A stretch of DNA of 11,792 nucleotides from Firmicutes bacterium UBA7523 (GCA_002479415.1 DLMZ01000035.1:9949-21740), one strand, 5' to 3'; counted from the first letter of the stretch, positions 5,841 through 11,792 are shown. The notes: generated by a model not told the origin, from the sequence alone. Program-made: numbers and translations.

Positions 5841-7253
5841 TTACCCGATCATAATACGTTCCGATGTAAAACGAACCGGTTTTTTTCGTGACAAACGGGC
5901 AAAAACGAACACCAGTGTCAGCGGCCCAACACGACCAGCAAACATAGTCACAATAATTATGACCCGCCCAATCGGTGACAGAGCGGGAGTAACTCCTGTG
6001 GAAAGACCAACCGTTGCAAATGCGGACATGGCCTCGAAAAGCATCTCTAATAAGGGGCGTTGTTCTGTAATCATTAAAAGAAGAGTTACAAAAAAAACAA
6101 GCGATAAAGAAATTACTACTATGGAAAAAGCTCTTCTTAATATTTCGACCGGAATAGTTTTGTAATACAGCTGTGCATCAGCATCACCCCGGACTGTGGA
6201 AGCAACGGCAACCATCAAAGAACCAAAAGTAGTTGTTTTTATCCCACCTCCAGTGGAAGCAGGTGAAGCGCCAATAAACATTAAAGCAATTAAAAAGAAT
6301 AGCGTATACGGAAACATACCCTCGGTAGGAACAGAATTGAAACCTGCAGTACGCGGCGTGGCAGCCATAAAAAAAGCATTAAGTAATTTGCTCGCCGGCC
6401 CGAACTGCCCCAGTGTTGCAGGGTTGTTGTATTCAAGAATAAGTACTGCCATGGTTCCTAATATCAGCAAAAAAAGAGAAATGCTCAGCACCATTTTGGC
6501 ATGGAGTGTAAGTCGTGAAAAACGGCGGCGCTGGTAAGCCTCTAAGGCTACAGTGAAGCCTAAACCACCCAGGATAAAGAGTAAAGACAGTGTTATCAAA
6601 ACTACCGGGTCGCGGCTAAACAGCGTCATGCTCCGAAATCCGCCGATAAGATCGAAGCCAGCATTACAAAACGCAGAAACAGCGTGAAACACACTATAGT
6701 AAATGCCTGTAGACACACCGTAAATCGGAATAAAGCGCGTACTAAGTATCAGCGCTCCAACGGCTTCAACAGCTAATGTTAAAAGAACGATTGTTTGGAC
6801 AAGGCGCACCACCCCTTCAATGTCCAACTGATTAAGCGCCTCCTTAATAACCAAGCGCTCTCGCAGAGTTATTCTTCTTCCCAGAAGAATAAAGACAATG
6901 GTAGCTGCACTCATAATTCCCAAACCGCCTATTTGGATTAACAAAAGAATTATAGTTTGTCCAAACATAGTGAAATATGTACCCGTGTCTACCACAACTA
7001 AACCGGTGACACATACTGCTGATGTTGCAGTAAACAAAGCATCTAAAAATGGCAACCGCCCAGCTTTTGAAGCAATTGGCAAGGAAAGAAGCACTGCTCC
7101 AGTCAAAATAAGCAATGCGAAGCCTCCAGCCAATATTTTAGCAGGCGATACTTTTGGCGATGTAAAAGGGTTCAGGCGGACTATCCTGACCACCTCCCAT
7201 GAAAGCAGATAAAAGACAAGCCAGAAGCTAACGCTTCTGACTATCTTACCCAT
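5841..7253 (-). CDS. KtrB/TrkH-family potassium transporter, membrane subunit
   Basis: Ion-conducting subunit with four membrane-pore-membrane repeats. The 470-residue frame shows one filter glycine per repeat: CVTGL (G84), CNAGF (G199), RTAGF (G304) and ATVGL (G416). Other family marks are GGLGIM (109-114), the intramembrane-gate region GASPASTGGGIKTTT (328-342) and the C-terminal AGRVGPLTL (439-447). Repeated hydrophobic stretches fit eight membrane helices. Its partner KtrA follows by 13 nt. The start is doubtful. The ATG at 7253 is 7 nt after rplT and has no clear ribosome binding site, and its first codons cover a terminator-like hairpin. A GGGAGG at 7198-7193 lies inside the frame, 8 nt before an in-frame ATA (7184) from which a 447-residue protein of normal KtrB length would begin. 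Function is sure; the first about 23 residues are not. Confidence 0.93.
   Translation of the reverse strand: MGKIVRSVSFWLVFYLLSWEVVRIVRLNPFTSPKVSPAKILAGGFALLILTGAVLLSLPIASKAGRLPFLDALFTATSAVCVTGLVVVDTGTYFTMFGQTIILLLIQIGGLGIMSAATIVFILLGRRITLRERLVIKEALNQLDIEGVVRLVQTIVLLTLAVEAVGALILSTRFIPIYGVSTGIYYSVFHAVSAFCNAGFDLIGGFRSMTLFSRDPVVLITLSLLFILGGLGFTVALEAYQRRRFSRLTLHAKMVLSISLFLLILGTMAVLILEYNNPATLGQFGPASKLLNAFFMAATPRTAGFNSVPTEGMFPYTLFFLIALMFIGASPASTGGGIKTTTFGSLMVAVASTVRGDADAQLYYKTIPVEILRRAFSIVVISLSLVFFVTLLLMITEQRPLLEMLFEAMSAFATVGLSTGVTPALSPIGRVIIIVTMFAGRVGPLTLVFVFARLSRKKPVRFTSERIMIG
7211..7241 (-). terminator. Terminator-like hairpin at the rplT/trkH junction
   Basis: Minus strand: GTCAGAAGC pairs with GCTTCTGGC around a GTTA loop (9 bp, one G-T pair), followed directly by TTGTCTTTT. 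It starts 20 nt after the rplT stop, where an operon terminator is expected, but lies within the first codons of the trkH frame. The T run is interrupted, so it may be a partial terminator or processing site that lowers expression of the downstream genes relative to the ribosomal genes. Confidence 0.5.
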
Positions 7254-7260
7254 TTATTGT

Positions 7261-7614
7261 TTATAGGTTTTCTTTAGCTACGCCAATCAATTGACTAAAG
7301 CTTTCCGCATCATTAACAGCCAAATCAGCCAGCATTTTTCGGTTAATATCTACGCCGGCTCTTTTTAAACCATTTATCATACGGCTATAAGACATACCGT
7401 TCATTCTAGCTGCTGCATTAATTCTAGCAATCCACAGCTTTCTGTAGTCACGCTTTAAGTTGCGGCGGTCGCGATAAGCATTAGCCCACGACTTCATAAC
7501 CGCCTGATTAGCAGTTTTAAATAGTTTACTCTTGGCACCAAAATAGCCCTTTGCCAATTTAATTATCTTTTTATGGCGTGCACGACCTGTCACGCCTCTT
7601 TTAACTCTAGGCAT
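7261..7614 (-). CDS. rplT: 50S ribosomal protein L20
   Basis: L20 binds 23S rRNA early in large-subunit assembly; in Bacillus subtilis it also represses its own operon by acting on the infC leader. The 117-residue protein is full length: the basic N-terminal extension (MPRVKRGVTGRARHKKIIK) buried in rRNA, the GYFGAKSKLFKTANQAV segment, and the globular C-terminal domain (about 60-117, with WIARINAAARMNGMSYSR and LADLAV). TAAGGAGGT lies upstream of the ATG with good spacing. It is the third gene of infC-rpmI-rplT, 37 nt after rpmI. The infC leader here has a fitting attenuator, so autogenous control by this protein is likely. Confidence 0.98.
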   Translation of the reverse strand: MPRVKRGVTGRARHKKIIKLAKGYFGAKSKLFKTANQAVMKSWANAYRDRRNLKRDYRKLWIARINAAARMNGMSYSRMINGLKRAGVDINRKMLADLAVNDAESFSQLIGVAKENL

Positions 7615-7651
7615 GGTGAAACCTCCTTAATTATCTTAAATAATTCACTTC

Positions 7652-7846
7652 TTAGTTTGGCAACATTCTAAGCACACGTCTTGTCTCAGCAGCACAGACA
7701 AGTGAGCTTTTGCGCAAGCGGCGCTTTCTTTTAGGAGATTTCTTCTCTAAAATATGGCTTGCATAAGCACGGCTGCGCTTAAATTTACCGGAACCAGTCT
7801 TTTTAAAACGCTTAGCCGCACCTTTATGGGTCTTCATTTTAGGCAT
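7652..7846 (-). CDS. rpmI: 50S ribosomal protein L35
   Basis: Small, very basic large-subunit protein of 64 residues, the standard length. The opening MPKMKTHKGAAKRFKKTGSG is the diagnostic L35 N-terminus and KKSPKRKRRLRK the conserved central stretch. AGGAGG ends 8 nt before the ATG and directly follows the infC stop codon; only 15 nt separate the genes, so translation from infC to rpmI may be coupled. The order infC-rpmI-rplT is conserved across bacteria. Confidence 0.98.
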   Translation of the reverse strand: MPKMKTHKGAAKRFKKTGSGKFKRSRAYASHILEKKSPKRKRRLRKSSLVCAAETRRVLRMLPN

Positions 7847-7861
7847 ACAAATTTCCTCCTG

Positions 7862-8377
7862 TTAATTCGTCTGTTTAGGCGTCAAAATCATAATCATATT
7901 TCGCCCTTCAACTTTCGGAACACGCTCAACCACAGCCAGTTCTTCCACTTCCTTAGCCAGACGCAATAACAATTTTTGTCCTAGCTCAGGATGAGTAATT
8001 TCCCGTCCGCGGAACATCACTGATGCTTTTACTTTGTCCCCATTAGACAAAAAGCGAATAGCATTTTTAAGTTTAACATCAAAGTCATGGTCTTCGATAT
8101 TTGGACGCACCTTTACTTCTTTAACAGTAATAATTTTCTGATTTTTGCGAGCTTCTTTCTCCCGTTTGCTCTGTTCAAACTTGTATTTCCCAAAATCCAT
8201 AATCCGGCAAACAGGCGGTTTTGCGTTGAGAGAAACGGCAACCAAATCCAGGTTTTTTTCGCCAGCCACTTTTAAAGCATCTCGTAAATTCATAATACCC
8301 AGTTGCTCACCGTCGCTGTCAACTACCCGTACTTCCCGGGCCCGGATTTGTTCGTTCACAAGTAAGTCCTTACTAAT
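7862..8377 (-). CDS. infC: Translation initiation factor IF-3, probable ATT start
   Basis: IF3 binds the 30S subunit, blocks premature 50S joining, and rejects start codons other than AUG/GUG/UUG. Visible: N-terminal domain (about 7-80, VNEQIRAREVRVVDSDGEQL, CRIMDFGKYKFEQ), a lysine-rich linker helix, and the C-terminal domain (about 88-169, VKEVKVRPNIEDHDFDVKLK). I choose the ATT at 8377 (171 residues, ISKDLLVNEQIRARE): the perfect site GGAGGTGAT (8391-8383) puts GGAGG 9 nt before this codon, while the nearest conventional start, GTG 8359, would be 27 nt from GGAGG. ISKDxLVNEQIR also matches the start of Bacillus IF3. An AUU start lets IF3 repress its own translation, as known in E. coli and Bacillus stearothermophilus. 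The GTG start remains a fallback (165 residues). Confidence 0.96.
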   Translation of the reverse strand: MSKDLLVNEQIRAREVRVVDSDGEQLGIMNLRDALKVAGEKNLDLVAVSLNAKPPVCRIMDFGKYKFEQSKREKEARKNQKIITVKEVKVRPNIEDHDFDVKLKNAIRFLSNGDKVKASVMFRGREITHPELGQKLLLRLAKEVEELAVVERVPKVEGRNMIMILTPKQTN

Positions 8378-8382
8378 CTCTT

Positions 8383-8391
8383 ATCACCTCC
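8383..8391 (-). promoter_or_regulatory. infC ribosome binding site selecting the ATT start
   Basis: Minus-strand GGAGGTGAT is a nine-base match to the anti-Shine-Dalgarno sequence. It lies 5 nt before ATT (8377-8375) and too far (23 nt from its end) from the GTG at 8359. Its position is the main reason for choosing the non-AUG start. It begins 9 nt after the T run of the upstream attenuator, so leader folding controls whether it is transcribed at all. Confidence 0.85.
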
Positions 8392-8400
8392 AAAATACAT

Positions 8401-8432
8401 ATAAAAAAAGCAGGTGTCTGCCACCTGCTTTT
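8401..8432 (-). terminator. Intrinsic terminator/attenuator before infC
   Basis: Minus strand: AAAAGCAGGTG pairs perfectly with CACCTGCTTTT around a GCAGA loop (11 bp), followed by further T residues (seven in a row). It lies downstream of the infC promoter and 24 nt before the infC start codon, so it works as an attenuator and not as a simple end for thrS transcripts. Confidence 0.92.
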
Positions 8433-8515
8433 AATTACCAACAATAGAATAAAATCAACATTGTTGACCCTTGAGGCTATGCCGTGGGGTGAGAAGCGGT
8501 GGCTTCTTCTTGACA
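8401..8515 (-). promoter_or_regulatory. infC operon leader with attenuator (L20-leader-like)
   Basis: The leader from the predicted start near 8515 shows, in order: hairpin AGAAGC/GCTTCT with a CACC loop (about 8493-8508), GGC-ATA-GCC, a TCAACAAT/ATTGTTGG stem (about 8438-8467), and the terminator at 8401-8432. GCCACC (8503-8498) in the first hairpin is perfectly complementary to GGTGGC (8425-8420) in the terminator, giving a candidate long-range antiterminator. Position before infC-rpmI-rplT and the attenuator layout fit the L20-controlled leaders of Firmicutes. I recognise the type by position and structure, not by sequence match. Confidence 0.65.
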
Positions 8516-8521
8516 TGTATA

Positions 8522-8550
8522 AATATAACACACATTTTTCCTCAAGTCAA
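8522..8550 (-). promoter_or_regulatory. Sigma-A-type promoter of infC-rpmI-rplT
   Basis: Minus strand: -35 TTGACT at 8550-8545, 17-nt spacer, -10 TATATT at 8527-8522; each hexamer is one base from consensus. Predicted start near 8515. It begins 31 nt after the thrS stop, and no terminator separates thrS from it, so some transcripts may also arrive from thrS. Confidence 0.85.
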
Positions 8551-8580
8551 CGGGCTATACTACTATTTATTTATTGCATT

Positions 8581-10485
8581 TTATGACTTATTGTTGATTT
8601 CTTCCTTAATATTAGCAATGAACTGATCAAGAGGCAAAGAACCCACATCCCCGGCGCTGCGCTCTCTAACTCCTACTTCACCGCTTTCGGCCTCTTTATC
8701 ACCAACAACAAGCATATAGGGAATCTTCTGTAATTGAGCTTCCCTGATTTTATAACCAACCTTTTCGCTGCGCAAATCAGCTTCAGCGCGTATACCTTCC
8801 TTCTCTAATGCAGCCAACACCTGATTCGCATACTCATGATGCCTGTCCGTAATAGGAATGATAACGGTCTGAACAGGTGAGAGCCAAACTGGGAAAGCCC
8901 CGGCATAGTGCTCTATCAGCACAGCAAAAAAGCGCTCTATGGAGCCGAAAACAACACGGTGAATAACGGCTGGGCGGTGTTTTTGCCCATCTTCTCCCAC
9001 ATAGGAAATATCAAATTTCTCAGGCATCTGAAAATCAAGTTGAATAGTCCCGCACTGCCAAGTTCGGCCAATAGAGTCTTTTAAATGAAAGTCTATTTTA
9101 GGGCCATAAAATGCTCCATCTCCTTCATTTATCACAAAGGAAATGTTCCGTTCCTCCAACACTTCCCGCAATGCTGATGTGGCCGCATCCCACATTTCTT
9201 GAGAACCCATAGCTTTTTCAGGGCGAGTGGACAATTCAACATGGTATTCAAATCCAAATACATTATAGATACGGTCTGTAAGCTCGATGACCTTGGCCAC
9301 TTCATCCTTAATCTGAGAAGGCAGCATAAAAATATGAGCGTCATCCTGTGTAAAAGCACGAACACGCATCAAACCGTGGAGAGTCCCTGAAAGCTCATGG
9401 CGATGAACCAGACCCAGCTCTCCCATACGGACAGGCAAGTCACGATAGGAATGCATCTTGGTACGGAATACCAGCATGGCCCCAGGGCAGTTCATCGGTT
9501 TAACCGCAAAGTCCTGCTCGTCGATTTGCGTAAAATACATATTTTCCTTATAGTGGTCCCAATGACCGGAACGTTCCCAAAGAACTCGGTTCAAGATTAT
9601 GGGAGTTTTGATTTCGGAATATCCGTCGCGACGGTGTTCTTCACGCCAAAAGTTTTCCAGTTCATTGCGGATAATCATCCCGCGTGGATGAAGCAAAGGG
9701 AATCCCGGGCCTTCGTCCTGGATGCTAAAAAGATCCAGCTCGCGCCCCAATTTACGGTGATCCCGTTTTTTTGCTTCTTCTAATCTGTGCAAATACTCTT
9801 CCAGCATAGATTTTTTGGGAAATGATGTGCCGTAAATTCTTTGTAACATGGGGTTCTTTTCGCTGCCCCGCCAGTAAGCGCCGGCCAAGCTTAAAAGCTT
9901 GACGGCTTTTACCTTACCTGTTGATGGCAGATGGGGTCCTGCACAAAGATCCACAAACTCACCGCAGCGGTAACAGCTAATAACCGCATCCTCCGGCAAG
10001 CCTTCTATTAATTCAACTTTATAAATTTCCCCACTGTCAGCAAAAAACTTCAATGCATGGGTTCGCTCCAGCTCAAACCTTTCAAGGGGCAAATCCTCTT
10101 TTATAATTTTCTCCATTTCCTTTTCGATTCTTTCCAAATCGGTTGGCACAAACGTTTCTTTGCAATCAAAATCATAATAGAACCCATCTTTAATTGAAGG
10201 CCCTATGCCCAGCTTAACATCCCCAAAAAGCCTCTTTACCGCCAATGCCAGTATATGACTGGATGTATGGCGATAAACATCCTCACCGTCGCTATCGTTA
10301 AACGTTAAAATACAAACTTCCGCGTCTTCATCGAGGGCGTAGCTTAAATCATGCACCACGCCGTTTACCCGTGCTACCAGAGCTTCCTTTTTTAACCGCC
10401 CTCCAAGCTCATCAACTATATCTGCAACTCGCGTCCCTCGCGGGTATTCACGCTTTGCTCCGTTTGCCAACGATACTACAACCAA
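8581..10485 (-). CDS. thrS: Threonyl-tRNA synthetase
   Basis: Class II synthetase that charges tRNA-Thr and edits Ser-tRNA-Thr. The 634 residues cover the full bacterial layout: TGS domain (about 1-62), editing domain (about 65-220) with HTSSH (H73, H77) and C181-x3-H185, catalytic core (about 245-530) with zinc ligands C333 (MNCPGAM), H384 (DDAHIF) and H509 (VIHR), motif 2 region ELGLVHRHELSGTLHGLMR (356-374), motif 3 region around FGSIERFFAVLIEH (513-526), and the anticodon-binding domain (about 535-630). The start is TTG at 10485 with GGAGGGAT beginning about 14 nt upstream; the TGS domain starts at once, so no longer start is needed. It has its own promoter 68 nt or less from the previous gene and, unlike pheS, no room for a T-box. 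Confidence 0.98.
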   Translation of the reverse strand: MVVVSLANGAKREYPRGTRVADIVDELGGRLKKEALVARVNGVVHDLSYALDEDAEVCILTFNDSDGEDVYRHTSSHILALAVKRLFGDVKLGIGPSIKDGFYYDFDCKETFVPTDLERIEKEMEKIIKEDLPLERFELERTHALKFFADSGEIYKVELIEGLPEDAVISCYRCGEFVDLCAGPHLPSTGKVKAVKLLSLAGAYWRGSEKNPMLQRIYGTSFPKKSMLEEYLHRLEEAKKRDHRKLGRELDLFSIQDEGPGFPLLHPRGMIIRNELENFWREEHRRDGYSEIKTPIILNRVLWERSGHWDHYKENMYFTQIDEQDFAVKPMNCPGAMLVFRTKMHSYRDLPVRMGELGLVHRHELSGTLHGLMRVRAFTQDDAHIFMLPSQIKDEVAKVIELTDRIYNVFGFEYHVELSTRPEKAMGSQEMWDAATSALREVLEERNISFVINEGDGAFYGPKIDFHLKDSIGRTWQCGTIQLDFQMPEKFDISYVGEDGQKHRPAVIHRVVFGSIERFFAVLIEHYAGAFPVWLSPVQTVIIPITDRHHEYANQVLAALEKEGIRAEADLRSEKVGYKIREAQLQKIPYMLVVGDKEAESGEVGVRERSAGDVGSLPLDQFIANIKEEINNKS

Positions 10486-10519
10486 TGGAATCCCTCCGTC
10501 TTAAAAATACTTTGAACTC

Positions 10520-10548
10520 ATCATAAACTTCGCAATACACACTGTCAA
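10520..10548 (-). promoter_or_regulatory. Sigma-A-type promoter of thrS
   Basis: Minus strand: consensus -35 TTGACA at 10548-10543, 17-nt spacer, -10 TATGAT at 10525-10520 (one base from TATAAT). Predicted start near 10513, giving a leader of under 30 nt with no attenuator. The -35 lies 5 nt after the stop codon of the DUF445 gene. Confidence 0.87.
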
Positions 10549-10553
10549 GGCAT

Positions 10554-11147
10554 TTATACTAAGTAATAAGCAATAAGTGCTTGTACCAAGCCAATAATAA
10601 AACCCAACACTCCGCCCAACCATTCAATTTGCCTTAATTCACGACGTGCCACAGCAAGCACCACTTCTTCCATGTCTTCCAATGACAACGCGTTTAGCTT
10701 AGACTCAACTATATTCTGAATATCAATCTGTTCCCTCATCTGCAGAAAAAATCTTTCCGTCATTTTGGGAAACTGTGCAGCTACTTCATTTGATACAGCT
10801 TCACAAAGATAACTGCTGCAAAAGTCACGCAGCGAACCGGGCAGCAAGCCCATCTTTTTGTCACACCAACGTTCAGCAGCTTCCCTGGCTGCTTTCGCCG
10901 CTTCCGCTTGAAGCTTAAGCATGTCCACATTAGCAGTAAGCTCCTCCACGGAAAAAAGCTTCTCCGCTACAACACGTCCGACACTCTCAGCTATTTGAAG
11001 TCTTCGCTTGGGAATAAGCCCCTGAAAAGTAGCGGGAACTAGCCAAAGTCGAACAGGTACATAAGGACGGAAAAGCAAACGTATGGCAATATAGTTGGTT
11101 ATCCAGCCAATTAATGCTCCAATTATGGGTAAAAGGATATAACCCAT
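10554..11147 (-). CDS. DUF445 (YheB-like) membrane protein
   Basis: Conserved membrane protein of unknown function. The 197-residue form has the DUF445 signature at the N-terminus, GWITNYIAIRLLFRP (14-28), inside the first membrane helix (about 3-25), followed by GLIPKRR (43-49). A long charged, alanine-rich helical middle (about 50-170) and a C-terminal membrane helix (about 175-196, after ELRQIEWLGGVLGF) complete it. This is the short family form: two terminal membrane segments with a soluble middle. I start at ATG 11147, 8 nt after AAGGAG; the GTG at 11165 lies upstream of that site. B. subtilis YheB, a relative of this family, has been linked with sporulation, which would suit the neighbouring ytxC-like gene, but no function can be read from the sequence. 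Confidence 0.88.
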   Translation of the reverse strand: MGYILLPIIGALIGWITNYIAIRLLFRPYVPVRLWLVPATFQGLIPKRRLQIAESVGRVVAEKLFSVEELTANVDMLKLQAEAAKAAREAAERWCDKKMGLLPGSLRDFCSSYLCEAVSNEVAAQFPKMTERFFLQMREQIDIQNIVESKLNALSLEDMEEVVLAVARRELRQIEWLGGVLGFIIGLVQALIAYYLV

Positions 11148-11171
11148 CAACATTGCTCCTTCCACCCCACT

Positions 11172-11201
11172 ATTTTAACATGAGTGAACTCGTTTCAACA
11201 A
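11172..11201 (-). promoter_or_regulatory. Probable promoter of the DUF445 gene
   Basis: Minus strand: -35-like TTGTTG at 11201-11196, 18-nt spacer, -10-like TAAAAT at 11177-11172. The start would be near 11165, about 18 nt before the ATG. The gene sits just after a strong terminator, so it needs a promoter in this gap. The match is weaker than for the other three promoters in the window. The -35 lies inside the inverted repeat at 11192-11209. Confidence 0.5.
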
Positions 11202-11209
11202 GCTGAAAC
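11192..11209. repeat. Inverted repeat overlapping the DUF445 -35 region
   Basis: GTTTCA, a 6-nt centre, then TGAAAC: perfect 6-bp arms. Its position over the probable -35 box makes it a candidate operator, though a short repeat of this size can occur by chance. The rest of the 11148-11255 gap shows no gene. Confidence 0.4.
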
Positions 11210-11255
11210 ATGGGAGTATCAGGAGGGGAATCTACTCTGGCTAACGGATAGGCCC

Positions 11256-11291
11256 TTAATAAAAAAGACGTTACGCATTTGAACGTCTTTT
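11256..11291 (-). terminator. Intrinsic terminator of the ytxC-like gene
   Basis: Minus strand: AAAAGACGTT pairs perfectly with AACGTCTTTT (10 bp) around a 9-nt loop, followed by a T-rich run (TTTTTTATT). It directly abuts the TAG stop of the ytxC-like gene and cleanly separates it from the DUF445/thrS genes. Confidence 0.92.
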
Positions 11292-11792
11292 CTATTCCTT
11301 TAAAATATGACTACTTATATCCTGACACAACTTACAGCGCTTACAGAGAGTAATTCTGCTTTCAAATACATTCTTTAATGTTTCTGCTGCTTTTGGATAA
11401 TGAGTATATACCTGACGATGAAGCACAACTTTATGAGGAGCTGCAGTTACTAACATACTTACCAAGTGGTCATCCTGTTCCTCTTCATCTCTTGTAAGTT
11501 TCCATTCCATGCCAATATGTTCAATCTGCTTACAGTTTTGATCAAGCAGTTGTATCTCTCCCCCGCTGCCTATAATTACATGAACATAATTAATTTTCGG
11601 CTGTTGGATTTCCACAAAATATTTAAGTAGCCTGACAAATTCCTGATATTCCTTCTCCATCAGAAAGTCATCCACCGCTTGATCCACATTTAGACGCAGA
11701 CAATTCAACCATTCCTGCAGACGAAAGATTATAAAGCCATGCAAATTTATATAATCCTTCTTTTCTAGACATTGATATACTAATTCGCCAAT
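11292..11792 (-). CDS. ytxC: YtxC-like sporulation protein, C-terminal part (start beyond the right edge)
   Basis: The frame is open to the right edge, so 166 C-terminal residues are visible and the start is missing; the family is about 280-300 residues. The features I recognise are the run GFIIFRLQEWLNCLRLNVDQ (near the visible start), AVDDFLMEKEYQEFVRLLKY and VHVIIGSGGEIQLLD, which match the YtxC family (PF08812), annotated as putative sporulation proteins in endospore formers. The molecular role is unknown. The C-terminus carries a tight cysteine group, CKRCKLC, which could bind a metal or form disulfides; I do not know whether it is general in the family. There is no membrane segment in the visible part. 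The gene ends in its own terminator. YtxC-like genes are often found close to thrS in Clostridia, which supports the call. Confidence 0.85.
   Translation of the reverse strand: MGELVYQCLEKKDYINLHGFIIFRLQEWLNCLRLNVDQAVDDFLMEKEYQEFVRLLKYFVEIQQPKINYVHVIIGSGGEIQLLDQNCKQIEHIGMEWKLTRDEEEQDDHLVSMLVTAAPHKVVLHRQVYTHYPKAAETLKNVFESRITLCKRCKLCQDISSHILKE

Noticed and set aside
8432..8464. Eight-codon ORF (MLILFYCW) in the infC leader as a leader peptide
   Set aside because: No ribosome binding site precedes its ATG, and it overlaps the proposed leader stem; a chance ORF of this size is likely.
9132..9365. Minus-strand frame of about 77 codons inside thrS
   Set aside because: It lies wholly within thrS in another frame and shows no family resemblance.
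11172..11205. Sigma-G-type forespore promoter before DUF445 (CATGTTA fits the -10)
   Set aside because: No matching -35 element is present at 15-17 nt upstream; a sigma-A-type reading is simpler.
11210..11260. Possible T-box remnant upstream of DUF445 (minus strand CTATCCGTTAGCC resembles the CCCGTTAGCG element in the pheS T-box)
   Set aside because: There is no TGGNACC core, no specifier stem and no downstream terminator; the shared stretch is too short.
1..11792. CRISPR arrays, insertion sequences, tRNA/rRNA genes, defence or biosynthetic clusters
   Set aside because: I saw no direct-repeat arrays, transposase motifs, tRNA-like cloverleaf genes or foreign-looking genes; the gene content is core housekeeping.

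Overview
The window is a chromosomal housekeeping segment from an endospore-forming member of the Firmicutes, either Clostridia in the broad sense or Negativicutes such as the Sporomusa group. The evidence is a YtxC-type sporulation gene, a YqzL-like small ORF, a T-box riboswitch, strong GGAGG ribosome binding sites, the gene order thrS-infC-rpmI-rplT followed by pheS-pheT-zapA-cvpA, and a moderately AT-rich composition. Genus cannot be fixed from the sequence alone. Every gene I can support lies on the minus strand, so the window reads right to left.

Right end (11792 to 10554): the C-terminal part of a ytxC-like sporulation gene ends in a strong terminator (11256-11291). A short membrane protein of the DUF445/YheB family follows, with its own probable promoter.

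Middle (10550 to 4387): thrS has its own near-consensus promoter and no T-box. It is followed by the translation operon infC-rpmI-rplT, which has a second near-consensus promoter, a leader of about 140 nt carrying an attenuator-type terminator (L20-leader-like), and an AUU-type infC start codon. A KtrB/TrkH-KtrA/TrkA potassium uptake pair and a SpoU/TrmH-family RNA methyltransferase follow with almost no spacing. A hairpin at the rplT/trkH junction may reduce read-through into them.

Left part (4386 to 1): a third near-consensus promoter drives a leader of about 400 nt. It encodes a 34-codon YqzL-like ORF whose stop codon lies one nucleotide from the base of a phenylalanine T-box riboswitch (specifier UUC). 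The T-box terminator controls pheS-pheT. The cell-division gene zapA and the start of a cvpA-like gene follow, the last two overlapping by ATGA.

Functionally this is a block for translation (two tRNA synthetases, IF3, L35, L20, an rRNA/tRNA methyltransferase) with K+ uptake, cell division and sporulation genes attached. I see no mobile element, CRISPR array, tRNA or rRNA gene, and no clearly novel defence or biosynthetic system. The most interesting signals are regulatory: the small ORF abutting the T-box, the infC leader pairing with an AUU start, and the ambiguous trkH start.
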